Counted from the first letter of the stretch, positions 22,319 through 32,734 are shown. The stretch: 64,000 nt of DNA from Isoetes taiwanensis (GCA_021234155.1 JAJEKV010000051.1:7766017-7830016); one strand, 5' to 3'. Translations and numbers: made by a program. Notes: generated by a model not told the origin, from the sequence alone.

Positions 22319-23716
22319 CTAAAATGAAACTAGATTCTCACAATCAACATGCCCGGTATGATCACATCTATCCATGGAGTCTCCGAAGAGTCATAGTCAA
22401 CAAGAGTGATGATCCTCCACAAAACTTCGTGAGTTTTGAACACCTGCAGCTTCTACACCGGAAAGCTCATGCTTTAATCCAATTCAAACCCCTACTGAAA
22501 GTGGATGCGAAAGGCAACAAGGTTGCTCCGCCAGTCGGGCGCGACAGGATTTGGGCCGCCAGCCTGCACCCCCTCGAGAGGTATCCGTGAGGCACCCCAG
22601 AGACACATCAGCTACATGCACCCTAGAAGAGGGCGATCACTGCTAGTGATCCCTTCCCGCTACGCGCAGGGTATCACGTGCATCCAGCCTAAAGGGGCAT
22701 GCTTGATGGAATCAAGACCGAGTCTCCAAAACACAATCTACTTGGGTCTGTAATTCATACAGAGTAAAGAGCAACCACATACCTCTCAACCAAGGATTCC
22801 AAGAGCTCCTCATCTCCGCCACCAATTGCATAATGCCACTTCTACAGCCATGCATGGCCGAGACCCGCCCTTCCCCATCGGAGGATTCTTTCTCCTCGCC
22901 ATCTCCCTTGGCTTCAGCCCCAGCTTCGCGAGGCTCAATCGAGCCCCCATCAGCCCCGGCTCCGCAGAGCTATGTCATCCGGACTGTCTGGAAATCAGCT
23001 GTTTGCAGCAATAAATCACATGCAAAACAGCTGATGCTATACAATCATTGGAAAGAGCTCGAGCAAGCTTCCAACGAGCCCAAGCACGCCCAAAAAATCC
23101 GACACCAGATAAGAGAGATATTACCGATCCTACGCCCATTAGAAATTTGCCACATCGCATCCAAAGAAACCGTTTAGAAGATTTCAAATGGTTATGGCGC
23201 CATGTAGATCGCGATCCGCGACTCAGCGAGATAGCACCGCAAGACGTAAGGCCGCGATCTACAACCGCTTATTGGAACCGCTTTACTTTCTTTGTTATTT
23301 CATTCGTGACAAAGACTGAGATGATGGATCCATCAACCATTTATACATCAATTGATTTTATAGCTTAACCGATCTTGCAATTCTTTCTATCCGGTTCAAG
23401 GAATACAGTAATAAGTCAAGCAAAACCGCTCGAAATTTCTTCAGGCTCGTTTGAGTTTTGTTCATGCTTTGCAGAAAGTTCAAGACAATCATCTTCTTGT
23501 TTGATTTCATTCTCGCATAATATCTTCAACAATGCTCAAAGTGGGATTTTGGAAATAAAAAGCATAAACAGAGAAGCAGAGATTCAGTGGCAAAAGGAAG
23601 AAGCTGTGTGAAACAGAGAAATGTGGCATAAATGTAGGGATTCGTGGGCAAAGGAAAACAGAGAAACATGGAAGGCAGCAGCACCGCTCCTCAATGGCGG
23701 GGGAACTTCTACTCTG

Positions 23717-23726
23717 TATAAAAATA
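23717..23726 (+). promoter_or_regulatory. TATA-like box, candidate promoter of the DUF4057 gene
   Basis: TATAAAAATA lies at the right end of 780-bp unit copy 2, about 375 bp before the first 5' splice site. Copy 1 has the degenerate counterpart GATAAAAATGG near 17120. A start near 23750 would give a ~350-base first UTR exon. No ATG is seen in 24002-24101, the last part of that exon; earlier parts do contain some. Candidate only. Confidence 0.4.
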
Positions 23727-24101
23727 GCCTATAATCCCAGTAATTTCGAATAACCAGTTATTACGCTTTTGGGCCTTTCGTGGATGACGTAGGCTATCCA
23801 TCAAATAACATACCAAGGAATTGCTTGTCCAACATGGACGTTAAATCGGGCCATTGGGCGCCGTGAAGAAAATGAAGGATTTTGGGAACTTTGTTTAGTT
23901 GTGCATTTTTTCTGACATGTAAAAACAATGCACGTACCAGATTACTCAAACGACTTGGCTAGAAATCTAATCCGTCAATTTTCATTCCCGTAGCAGAGGC
24001 GAGGTAAAAGCTCCGGCCTCAATTTTACAAGACGATTAATACCTTTCGGCATCTATCGGATCTCTCAGTATCCCAAATTGTCAAGAGAATTCTTAAAGTA
24101 G

Positions 24102-24330
24102 GTAAGTATCTTAGCTTGGGATCTGTCGTCTTGCTGTTCACATTTTCTTTCTGCTGAATATCAAATGAATTGTCCATTCTGTTCCATCTGCATTGCACGT
24201 AATGTAGATCTTGTGGCTAGATGATTATTTTCAATGTATTGTTGAATTTGCTCATACTAATCTAGATAGATCTACTCCGGATTCTATAAGTACCTAATAA
24301 AACGAGCTCCTAAATAAAGTGTTTTAACAG
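24102..24330 (+). other. 5'UTR intron of the DUF4057 gene
   Basis: The donor AG|GTAAGT is at 24101/24102 and the acceptor TTTTAACAG|A at 24330/24331, both good consensus sites. The exon upstream has no in-frame coding. An alternative acceptor (CATAG) ends at 24354, which would remove the small uORF. Confidence 0.6.
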
Positions 24331-24342
24331 AGATAGGTGTGT

Positions 24343-24348
24343 ATGTAA
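24343..24348 (+). promoter_or_regulatory. Minimal uORF ATG-TAA before the DUF4057 start
   Basis: ATG is directly followed by TAA, eight bases before the main ATG at 24357. AUG-stop uORFs are known in Arabidopsis, where AUGUAA mediates boron-dependent translation arrest and mRNA decay of NIP5;1. Whether this one lies in the mature mRNA depends on which acceptor is used. Confidence 0.5.
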
Positions 24349-24356
24349 GCATAGGA

Positions 24357-26021
24357 ATGGCTTTCGCGTCGCCCCACATTAGAAGAGGCCAGACACCTCC
24401 CGGCGGTTCATCTACATTTGATCCTTTCAGCTGGTCAGAAGGACCTGATTTGTCAAAACCCCAAAGCCCAGCAGTTTGCATTTCAATCGAGAACAATGCC
24501 GTAGCAGAAGGGAGCCTAGGAGGAAGCCCTGTTGGTCGCCCAACCATACGCATGCATCAGGTCTTGCTGATATCACTCTCACTTTACCCTGACTATAATT
24601 TTTATCTTTCCAACAAATAAGAGGGTTATGCTGGATTATCTTTGTACTGTTGGATATTTACATACTAGATTAATCTTTTGGCAAGCTGTTTAATGCGTTG
24701 TGTGAATGGCTGTAGCCTGCAGGTGGAGTGAGCACGTTAAAATTTGGGGATAAGCTCTCATTGGAGGAAGCAGAGGCCTTACTTAAAAGGTAAGATAATT
24801 GATGTAGGACATGATTCATAATTTGCTTATCTTGGTATCCTAGTACAGACCCATTGAATCAGGTAATCGGCATCATTTATGTGAAAAGAATATGGCAAAC
24901 GTGACCAGAAACATTTCCATCTCATTCTTGTAATGGCATTGAAGTTACCTAATGGATTGAACAGTTCCACTCTGTCCATACAATCACTTATACAAGAAAT
25001 TGTTACTCTAGCACTTGCTATGAATTGTGCAGAAATAGACACGGTTAAGTAATAAGCTACCTGCACCATGAGATACTAATAGAAACTTAATGCAGGAGGC
25101 CTGGTTCTGACACCAAAAAGAGAGAGATGTCTGGCAGTGGAATATTCTCAGGAGAAGATGCAGGGGATGGTGCAGAATCGCCTAATGGATTACTTACCCC
25201 AGAAAGATCTAGTGTTCGGTTGTATCAGGTAATCTGAAAATCTGTTAGCAACCAGCATTAGATTTACCATTACTAATTTGTTGTGCTAACCACTTTCAGT
25301 CAACTGGTGGTGGAGTTAGCCAAATTTCATTCGGAGGAGCTGAGGATGTGTCTCCTAAAAAGCCAACATCACTTCCAGAGGTGGCAAAACAAAAAGAGCT
25401 GAGTGGCAGCCTAGAAACATATGCTGATGTTCATCATAGCAGACCATTTTCAAATGCTAAAGCTAAAGAGCTTGAGGGCAGCGACATCTTTGGTCCACCT
25501 CCTGAAATACCAGCAAGATCCTTAAATCGAAGCCTAGAAGCTAAGGCGGAGCCAAAGGAAGTGAAAGGACCCGCAGAGCCAGCTCCAAGAAATGTCAAGA
25601 CTCATGTTAAAGTGTCCAATGTCAGTGGGTATTTCCATGTTTTTAGATTATTGGCAAAGCATTCCTTTTTTCCCCTTAGATTAAACTATAAACCTTTACT
25701 TTGCTAGCTTTACCCTAGTGACACATAAAACATTTATATTGAATGCAGCCTGCTGGAGGACGCAGTCAGATATCCTTTGTGGAAGAGATGGCTGAGTTGA
25801 CATCAAGGAAGGTGCATGATCAGAAAATGGCAGAACTTACAGGAAATGACATTTTCAGAGAAAATTCGCCAATGATGTGTGCAGACAAGCCTGTTAGTGT
25901 TGCAAAACTCAGAGAAATTAGCGGCAGTGACATCTTTGCTGATGACAAGCCTGCAGGACGGGATTGTGTTGGGGGCATCAGAAAGCCTCCTGGCGGTGAG
26001 AGTAGCATTGCCCTTGTTTAA
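24357..26021 (+). CDS. DUF4057-family protein, five exons
   Basis: Exons are 24357-24560, 24716-24789, 25096-25228, 25300-25620 and 25749-26021 (TAA), joining to 334 codons. All introns are GT-AG; the first donor (CAG|GTCTTG) and fourth donor (AAT|GTCAGT) are weak, but joins agree in phase and with the family. The protein follows the plant DUF4057 family, annotated in places as hematological/neurological expressed 1-like. It has an N-terminal PFSWSEGPD motif, FG-ending strands such as GGVSQISFG, and a repeated ELxGxxIF motif (MSGSGIF, LEGSDIF, LTGNDIF, ISGSDIF). It ends in RKPPGGESSIALV. Length is slightly above the usual ~290 residues. There is no signal peptide or membrane segment. The biochemical role is unknown; a link to microtubules comes only from animal HN1/Jupiter relatives. 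This is the only intact gene in the window. Confidence 0.93.
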
Positions 26022-26726
26022 AACTGTTACAAGTGATTTGGTCAATATCATCATTACCATTTTGTGAATACACCTTATGCACCAAAATTAGTAAACCTGT
26101 GAATGCTGATAGACGATCACAAACACATCATTTTTTTCACAGAGAAAATTTATAGTGTAGATGTGGCCTGCTGAAGGCCATGCTGGTTTCTATGTTCCTT
26201 GAAGGTTTTTGAACTTTCTTGGCTTAGAAGACATTTTAAAGATTTTCAGTTTTTCTTAAGTCCAAATACAACCACCTCGGTAACAAGATTTTGCAGAACC
26301 ATGTCAGTTCCTTGTAGAATGGAGCATTTGGAAATTGAAGTCCTAATTGTACAAAAAACTTTGAACTTACAAAAGCAATTAAAACTGTAGCAGGATCAAG
26401 TCTTGCCCATATTTCTGGGTAAGCTCGTACAGAACCTAGAACCTGTTAAGAATTCACATAAGAGCAACTAATGTATGTACAAAAAGCAAATAGTGAAAGA
26501 TGTTTAAACAAAAGCCATGCTCTTATACATTTGTGTCCAAGGGTGGCTTAGTTTGTGACTACTTTGTCAATGGTAGGGTTGGGCGTGGAAGCTTCCAGCC
26601 ACGGCGTAAAGTTGAAAGCTGGTGGCTACCGAGCGCCAGAAGAGTTTCTCTGAGCCGTGATATCCCTCGGAGCGCGTGGAGAAGCATTATCCGACATATC
26701 AAGGGAAGCAAGCATAGAGGGAGAAA
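26022..26726. other. 3' flank of the DUF4057 gene and spacer
   Basis: This presumably holds the 3'UTR (unmarked poly(A) site). A short plus frame at 26500-26730 is basic and Arg-rich but unrecognised. Nothing else is supported. Confidence 0.4.
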
Positions 26727-26732
26727 TTGACA

Positions 26733-26936
26733 ATGTCAAAGGATGAGAGGGAGAAAGAAGAAGGAGGCGCAGGCAAGAGTCTCGAGGAGGAGGATGCAAG
26801 GGATGGCACTTCCAAGAAACTGCCTCTGGCGAAAAGTCCGCTCAAGAAAGTGAAACCTAATCGATCGGGGTCAGCTTTGTTGGCTTTGGGCCATTTGCAG
26901 GGAGAGGTGTGGTGTTGCGCCTTCTTCTATTGCTAG
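26733..26936 (+). CDS. Possible first exon of an unknown gene
   Basis: From the ATG at 26733 the frame encodes a strongly charged start (SKDEREKEEGG, then KSLEEEDARDG) followed by KLPLAKSPLKKVKP. This looks like a disordered nuclear-protein N-terminus. A plausible donor, GAGAG|GTGTGG, lies near 26905, after which the frame becomes hydrophobic and stops. CAG/CTG words are normal here, as in the neighbouring gene. I do not recognise a family. It could equally be a transposon gag start. Confidence 0.3.
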   Translation: MSKDEREKEEGGAGKSLEEEDARDGTSKKLPLAKSPLKKVKPNRSGSALLALGHLQGEVWCCAFFYC

Positions 26937-28199
26937 TTGGAAGGTCCTGCTTCCTCTCACAAGTGGAATTCTCCACACCTCTGCCGGGTCCGGACACTGT
27001 TTTGATGAAAAGAGATGGTGGCCTATCTGCCCCCGCCCTTTATGCTAACCCTTTGCTTGGTGTTGCCTTTTATTTCTTCTTCTCCAAGGTTTCTTTTGGC
27101 GCTTCCGGTCTTTTCCTTTGGCCTCCCTTTCCTCTCCTTTGGCGCCCTCCCCTTCAAGTGGGCGAAGCCCTTCCTCTTTTGCCGCTTCTTCCTTCTTAAT
27201 CATTTCTTTGTCGACGCTGCTTAGCTACTCCGTAGCCGAAGTCTCGTATAGCTCTTTTCGTGCAAAAGTACTTACCACTCACACACAAGGCACGAGAAGC
27301 ACTTTCTAAAGCTTTTTGAAATGCCCCCACGACTCTATGAGGGTCACTCCTTTTTGCTCTAACTTTAGTTTTCTAAATGTTTTTAGTGTTAGAACACATA
27401 CATTCCTAGCTTAAATCTCTTTAAATTCTAAGCTTCACGTACCAAAGGGCTCTTATGTACGTGCCCATTAACGGGGAATTAATGAGACCATTCAGATACA
27501 TCAACCACCGAGGCTTTTCAAGGACTCTACCCCCCTTCCCACAAAACAGGTGCGATAGAATAGAACATCATCATCCATAGAACTCAAACATAGAATAACA
27601 TCTAATCTATCTACCTAAACATACATGGTTAGGTTCCTTTGTTAGGGCTTACAGGATCTCTGTAATCTATAAGGCCTCTGAGGCTGAACTAACATGTTAA
27701 CCAGCTCATCATTTATTCAAAGCCTAGTGATTTCACAAATCGTATCAGCCATTTACCTAATCCTCTAATGCGCCCATGCTCTCTCGCTCTAACAAGGCAA
27801 AATGTTCGGGAAGATTCACAGTAAATGCGCTTTTAGCTACCGCAATGCGTAATCAGCAGCTTGGCTTACGAATGGCTCAAGAGCTAAAAATACCTAAAAT
27901 GGAAAAGGTTTAGGTTTTCCTTTGTTCCTTTTTTATATGACCTTAGGTTTAGGTTAGAAGGGACTAATGGGGCTTTGCCATTTGGCAAAGGGGTTTAATT
28001 GCATATGTTTAATAGACATGTGCAACATACGCAGGTTGCCCCTAGGCTACAACCTTTACGCTTCTCAAGTACTCTTGTCATGGTGACATGTACGCTGCGA
28101 CGCGGCAAAGATAATATAATGATTCTCGCCATATATTATGCTGACGCCAAGCACCCTCCCTCCTTTTTATCGTTGTGGTAGTCTCTTTTTGGCAAGCGC
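26937..28199. other. No supported gene
   Basis: The plus frames at 26909-27309 are mutually overlapping, pyrimidine-rich and Phe/Leu/Pro-rich, so probably not coding. 27310-28180 shows only short frames. Confidence 0.4.
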
Positions 28200-28523
28200 A
28201 TGGACATCACATGCACTACTATTTGGAGTCGTGGAACCGTGGAATATCTTCTTATTGGTGGCCAAACAGGGAGTTTTGGTCCTTATCTGAAGGTGAGGTG
28301 CATATTGATGGCCATTCAAGTAGATTCCATAAGTATACCTCGCATTAAGAGCTGTGATGTTTCTAGGCGGCTGGCCCAGGTTAACCGCGCTGGTAGCTTT
28401 GATGCAGAGGGGCATCTTCCAAAAACCAGCTCAAATGAACGCTACTTGAATGCATATGATCGTCTTGCAGAAAGCAGTTCTATTGTAGAATGTATAGATC
28501 TATGTGGGAGGGTTTCAAGCTAA
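28200..28523 (+). CDS. Unrecognised ORF, possibly an exon
   Basis: The frame is 107 codons, beginning MDITCTTIWSRG and containing KSCDVSRRLAQVNRAGSFD. Composition is balanced and not low-complexity. Normal CAG/CTG density suggests a gene-like rather than transposon setting. No family is recognised and no partner exon is certain. The upstream charged exon at 26733 is one possible partner. Confidence 0.25.
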   Translation: MDITCTTIWSRGTVEYLLIGGQTGSFGPYLKVRCILMAIQVDSISIPRIKSCDVSRRLAQVNRAGSFDAEGHLPKTSSNERYLNAYDRLAESSSIVECIDLCGRVSS

Positions 28524-29251
28524 GACAATCCGAATATCAATACAGCTCCTTTGTGGAGTTTGCAGAGCCTCTTGTGCAAGGAGGACACTGTGATAATTGT
28601 GTTCCTGAAAATGCTTAAAGGCAGGCATATATGTGCAGACTGCATAAGTGTTTGAAGATAAAGGGTCTGGAAAATAGGTTGCATAGAAGAAGCCTTCTAT
28701 GGTAAAAAGGAAGGGAAGGATGAAGTACAACCAATATGTAGATGAGGCTTCATCTCTAGATGTGCGCTTGACCGTTAATGTGGGAGTATCGATGTGTGAA
28801 ATTCCCTCTATGTTGTTGTATACAAGTTTTTGGATGTTGAATGTGTCAGGGGTGTTGTGAGTTAGGAAAGAAGATCTGAGTAGAAGGTAGAAAAGAGGAT
28901 ATGAGTTAGATCACCTGTACATTCAATGTGTCTTCAAAGTTATGATGGAAACTCCAGCATCTATAAATTTGAAGTTGAAAAGATACCTGAGTTGGAACAC
29001 TCATCAACCGGTAGAATAGAATAGAATAAAATAGATTTTTTAACGTCCACGGAGACCAATAGGTCATGGGACCCATACAATGGGCTAGTACAATCATTAC
29101 TACTAGGAGATTAAAAAACCCCTGTCTCAAAAGGTTTTCAAGGGAAAAACCTTTGCAGTAATGATGATACTAGACAATCAGAGATAATGACTAATGAGGG
29201 CTCAGTAATTGAAGATGTTCATGTAGAACCTCAAGTATGTATAATGCCAAG

Positions 29252-29640
29252 TCATGCACAGATGGTGCTCTGAGAAGTTGTGGAATGGAATGCTAAGGTC
29301 AAAAAATGATTCCGGACTATCTGAAAAGCAGGGCAACTCAGAAGAGTATGGCTTTCATCTTCAATAACCTGTTTCTCGCGACAATTGCGGCCGCTCCCAT
29401 CTACCTGTCTCAATCCGTAGCCTGTGGGACCCCGTGCGAATTGATGCAATAGCTACAAGCTTGTTCATGGACAATGAAGCAAGCAAATAAGCTTGGGGCC
29501 CTGGTGCCAAGGTGGGATTTATGTGTGCATGATAATGATCAGTTTTCACTTGGGCCAAGGTAACTGCGTCCCATATCTTTTGAGAAAAACGACCATTGAG
29601 ATATTGTTGCAAAAGCTCAGGATCAGAACTGGTAGGAACT
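29252..29640 (-). pseudogene. LINE reverse transcriptase C-terminal fragment
   Basis: Two minus frames join in order. The first has SIRTGSHRLRIETGRWE, typical of the region after the RT core (LRxxSHxLxIExGR). The second, after a frameshift, has CREKQVIEDESHTLLSCPAF, the zinc-binding signature of such RTs (IEDExHxLxxCPxF). It is probably the same LINE type as the fragment at 9963-11295, which shows EDEHHVL in the same place. Confidence 0.75.
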
Positions 29641-30090
29641 GCTATTATTTGTAAGGTGTTGGATACTAGTCTCCATTGCTATGAGGGAGTGAGTGGCTAT
29701 TGTATGAAGGATTTGGAGAGTGCATTTTCAGCAGCATATGAAAGTCACTTTACAATATATTGATACATGCAAAGAGATGTATGCCCTGTATGAGGCTGGA
29801 GACATCAAATCTTGTACAATTTTGGACAATAGAAACCTTTTCATGAAAGCACGACACTTTACGCTTTATTATAAATACAAGTAGATATTACCGTCATTGC
29901 AGCAGACTGTTGCAACGATGCTAAGGACACACAAATTCATTCTAGTAGTGTATGGATTCTACCCATAAATTGTGCCTTTTATTTAGTCTAGCGTGTAGAG
30001 GGTACGTGGAGGCTCATCTTGAATTCAAGCCATACCACAGTTTGTGATGTCAGGTCTGTTATCTTTGGTATATCAACAAAGATCATATCA

Positions 30091-30252
30091 ATGGAGAGGA
30101 TAGGAAGAAGAAGGAAGAGATTTTGGGATATTGACGAGAACGGTGATGAGGAAGACGAGGAAGACAAGTTGGAAGATGTCGAGACATCTAAGGAAGCATA
30201 TCGATGCCCCGAGCCAGCTGCAGCCCCTATAGATACCCCATCTAAGCTGTGA
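30091..30252 (+). CDS. Unrecognised small acidic ORF
   Basis: From ATG 30091 the frame reads MERIGRRRKRFWDIDENG followed by an acidic EEDEEDKLEDVE tract and a Pro/Ala-rich end, 53 codons. A basic patch before an acidic tract suggests a nuclear protein tail. No family can be named. It may be a last exon. Confidence 0.25.
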   Translation: MERIGRRRKRFWDIDENGDEEDEEDKLEDVETSKEAYRCPEPAAAPIDTPSKL

Positions 30253-30657
30253 CCAAATTTCATTCCCTTGCATATGGAGGATCAATCTCTTGCTGTGAAT
30301 TAGCTACTAACATATGTTTGTATTGTTTGTGCGACTTTTGGTGTATGTAAAGCGCTAGGTAGCTCAAGCAAGTACATTAGGGCAATTATGTGAACTTTTT
30401 GAACGGGTTGCTGGAATTTTAAATGTACTTATTTCATGTATAAATTTTGTCTTATATATTTAAAAAGGGGCAAAATTCCCGTTTGTTTGTAATTATGACG
30501 CAGTAGAGGCCGGGCGGTTGATGCTTAAACTCCGGAGGAAATTCCTCCCTCCACCCCCTCCGTGAAAATTCCTCCGTAAAATTTCTTCCAAGAAAATTCT
30601 GCATCGAACCAAGAAAGTAGAACAATAATTTGAATTTTTTCCGTGATCGTGTGAAAT

Positions 30658-30800
30658 ATGCACCGGGTGATTTGAAACTCAATGTATGACGAAAACATGC
30701 AATCGGGTGGATTTTGAAACCTACTAATGAGAACATGCACCGTGATTTTGAAACCGAATGTGGCAAACATCAGATGGCATCTCGTGAATTCAAAATTGTG
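30658..30800. repeat. 38-bp minisatellite, about 3.5 units
   Basis: Units start ATGCACCGGGTGATTTGAAA (30658), CATGCAATCGGGTGGATTTT (30696) and CATGCACCGTGATTTTGAAA (30734). A decayed fourth starts at 30768 with CATCAGATGG. Period is 38 bp, with a TTTGAAAC core in each unit. Confidence 0.85.
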
Positions 30801-31537
30801 AAGAGTAAACAAATGTGTGGTATGCAAAGACTTCGAAAAGTGGGAGAGATGAGAAAGGAAAAGAAGATGGCAGAAAGCATGATAGCGAATTGAAAAGGGT
30901 AGTACATCCTCAAGGTATGTTACCAAAAATAAGGACCTGTGCAAAATGTCATATCAAGTATGAGAAAAGAAGCCGAATCTCCTCGCTCCTAATCAAAGCG
31001 TACTTATTTGCTTCTAGATTCTTGCAAAGATCACGTGCTATTGAAGCTTTTTGAACCTCGTGGATTGGTTTGCCTTCACAAGCAAAGTGGTCACATGCAC
31101 CTAGAAAACCTTAAAGATGGATTGAAGAGGTAAATGTTTCAATAGTGGTGATAAATTGGCTGCCAAGCACTCAGTTTTATCAATGGTTGTGGGGAAAATG
31201 GTGATTTAAATAAAAAGGGAATTGTTGCAAGATGCTCAAATGCTATCCCCGAATTCCTCTATATGCCGCTAGCGCGTAAGAAAGAGAATGGCAATTGTCG
31301 GTTCAAACATTTGGGCATTAGCAGGCGGTGAATGCTATGATCTGATCGCTTGGATGAAGAAAACCAAGCTAAAAGTCATCCAGCCCGCTTAACAACACCA
31401 AGTGTTTCACCAAAATACAGGATGTGAGGAAAAAAAGAAGCAGCAACCAAGCCCTCACATTCCTCGTATTAAAGCTTTGTCAAAGAAACTATTATACTGT
31501 GCCTTCGTTGTTTTCATGTACATTTTCATGCACATAT
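30801..31537. other. Unidentified, possibly decayed coding
   Basis: Plus frames near 30815-31054 and 31060-31140 are short. One contains CAKCHIKYEK, a possible half zinc-finger. There is no safe assignment. Confidence 0.3.
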
Positions 31538-31905
31538 GTGAACTCCTCTACTAATCTTAGTTTACTGCTTTTGATGTAGCCTTTTCTTGGCCTGCTTTTG
31601 CTTATTATACATATGTAAATGAGGTTTGGTGGGTCATCTACTTGCTTGGAAGTATTTCTATGTATATTATGTGATATATATGTACATATGTAAGGATGTA
31701 AGATTAAATGTGCCGTAAGTGAACCTTTAATAATCTTGAAGTTTACTGCTTTTGATGTAGCCTTTTTCGGCCCTGTTTACTTAATGTATTATACATGTAA
31801 ATGAGGTTCATGGGGGTCATCTACTTGCTCTTGGAAGTATTTCATGTATAATATGTGATATATATGTACATATAGTGTATGATGTAGGATTAAATGTGCT
31901 ATAAA
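31538..31905. repeat. 181-bp tandem duplication
   Basis: The block TTTACTGCTTTTGATGTAGC occurs near 31560 and again near 31741. The matching order continues through TATACAT, AAATGAGGTT, GGGTCATCTACTTGCT, GGAAGTATTTC and GTGATATATATGTACATAT. Downstream (31905-32040) more TATGTACC and ACATGTAA words suggest further decayed units. Confidence 0.9.
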
Positions 31906-32734
31906 TTGATACTATATATAATCTACTCGTGACATATGTAATCAATATGTACAGATTCAATCAAATCTTTATACATGTAACTGATATGTACCGGTATACA
32001 TAGTATTTCTTACTTATGTACCGATATGTATAGAGTTCAATGCATGTTTTCTCCAACTTACATATTTTCTTTTGCAATGTGCGTGCCGAAGCCATATGAG
32101 CAGCTTTGTGGAGGAGGAAACCAGATGTATGTTGGTATTAGAATGTTTGAATACTCAAACCGAAAGGTATAAGGAAATTGAAGGAGAGGAAACACTTGTT
32201 GCTGTGCATGTGTCAAGCATGAACAAGCAAGAGAGAATTTCTAAAAAGCTTTCAACTCTATGAGGCAGAAGTTTGCCATAAATTGCAGTTGCACTGTGAT
32301 GTATGTGCTGTTGGTACACATGATGGGGTTTTGTCGTGCACAAAGCTTACATTTTGTAATGTTAGCACTCTTTTGAGAGAAATGGTTTGCCAAAAGAGGA
32401 AAGGGAAGAGTGGTACAATCTAAAGTGCATAAGGGGATTGTGAAATGTGGTAAGCAAAGATTCCTTTATGTCCAAAAAGAGACTGACGTAATAATGAAGA
32501 TGATATTAAATGTAAGGTGCTTACTCTATATGGACGAGAGAAGTCAAGGAAGGCACTTCTAGAAGACTAAGATTGGTGGAGAAGGCAAAATGCATGCTCC
32601 TTTCATGCTATCCGCCATGTTTGATCACATGAAAAGTTTGTGCATCACAACTTTGCAGCTCATTGGCAGTATAAGAATTTAGGAGAAGCATTCAGAGGTC
32701 TAAGAGATGATTCTCGTGATATCGCAAGTAGACT

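Larger units (their letters stand above)
17325..23134 (-). mobile_element. L1-type LINE, near full length
   Basis: The element runs from about 23134 (5' end) to 17325 (3' end). At its 3' end the plus strand shows eight T (17322-17329), i.e. a poly(A) tail. CCCATTAGAAATTT occurs at 17311-17324 and again at 23135-23148, a 14-bp target duplication; the uninterrupted site exists in unit copy 1 at about 5336. The order ORF1 gag-like, then reverse transcriptase, is right for plant L1. At 5.8 kb it is near full length. All frames are broken, so it is inactive as read. Confidence 0.9.
17167..23766. repeat. 780-bp tandem unit, copy 2 (interrupted by a LINE)
   Basis: 17167-17324 plus 23149-23766 forms a ~776-bp unit colinear with copy 1. 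It follows copy 1 directly. Its right end carries TATAAAAATA at 23717-23726 and ends about 340 bp before the 5' splice site of the DUF4057 gene. It preserves the unfilled sites of copia 1 and copia 2. Confidence 0.8.

Noticed and set aside
22833-23177. 114-codon plus-strand ORF, Ser/Pro-rich start
   Set aside because: It overlaps the 5' end of the minus-strand LINE and runs across its target duplication, so it cannot be an original gene.
5160-23766. Reading the two 780-bp units as LTRs of one large element
   Set aside because: After removing insertions there is no internal region left between them, and no primer-binding site or purine tract. A simple tandem duplication fits better.
26909-27309. 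Three overlapping plus ORFs rich in Phe, Leu and Pro
   Set aside because: They overlap in three frames over pyrimidine-rich DNA and show no domain. Open frames are expected there by composition.
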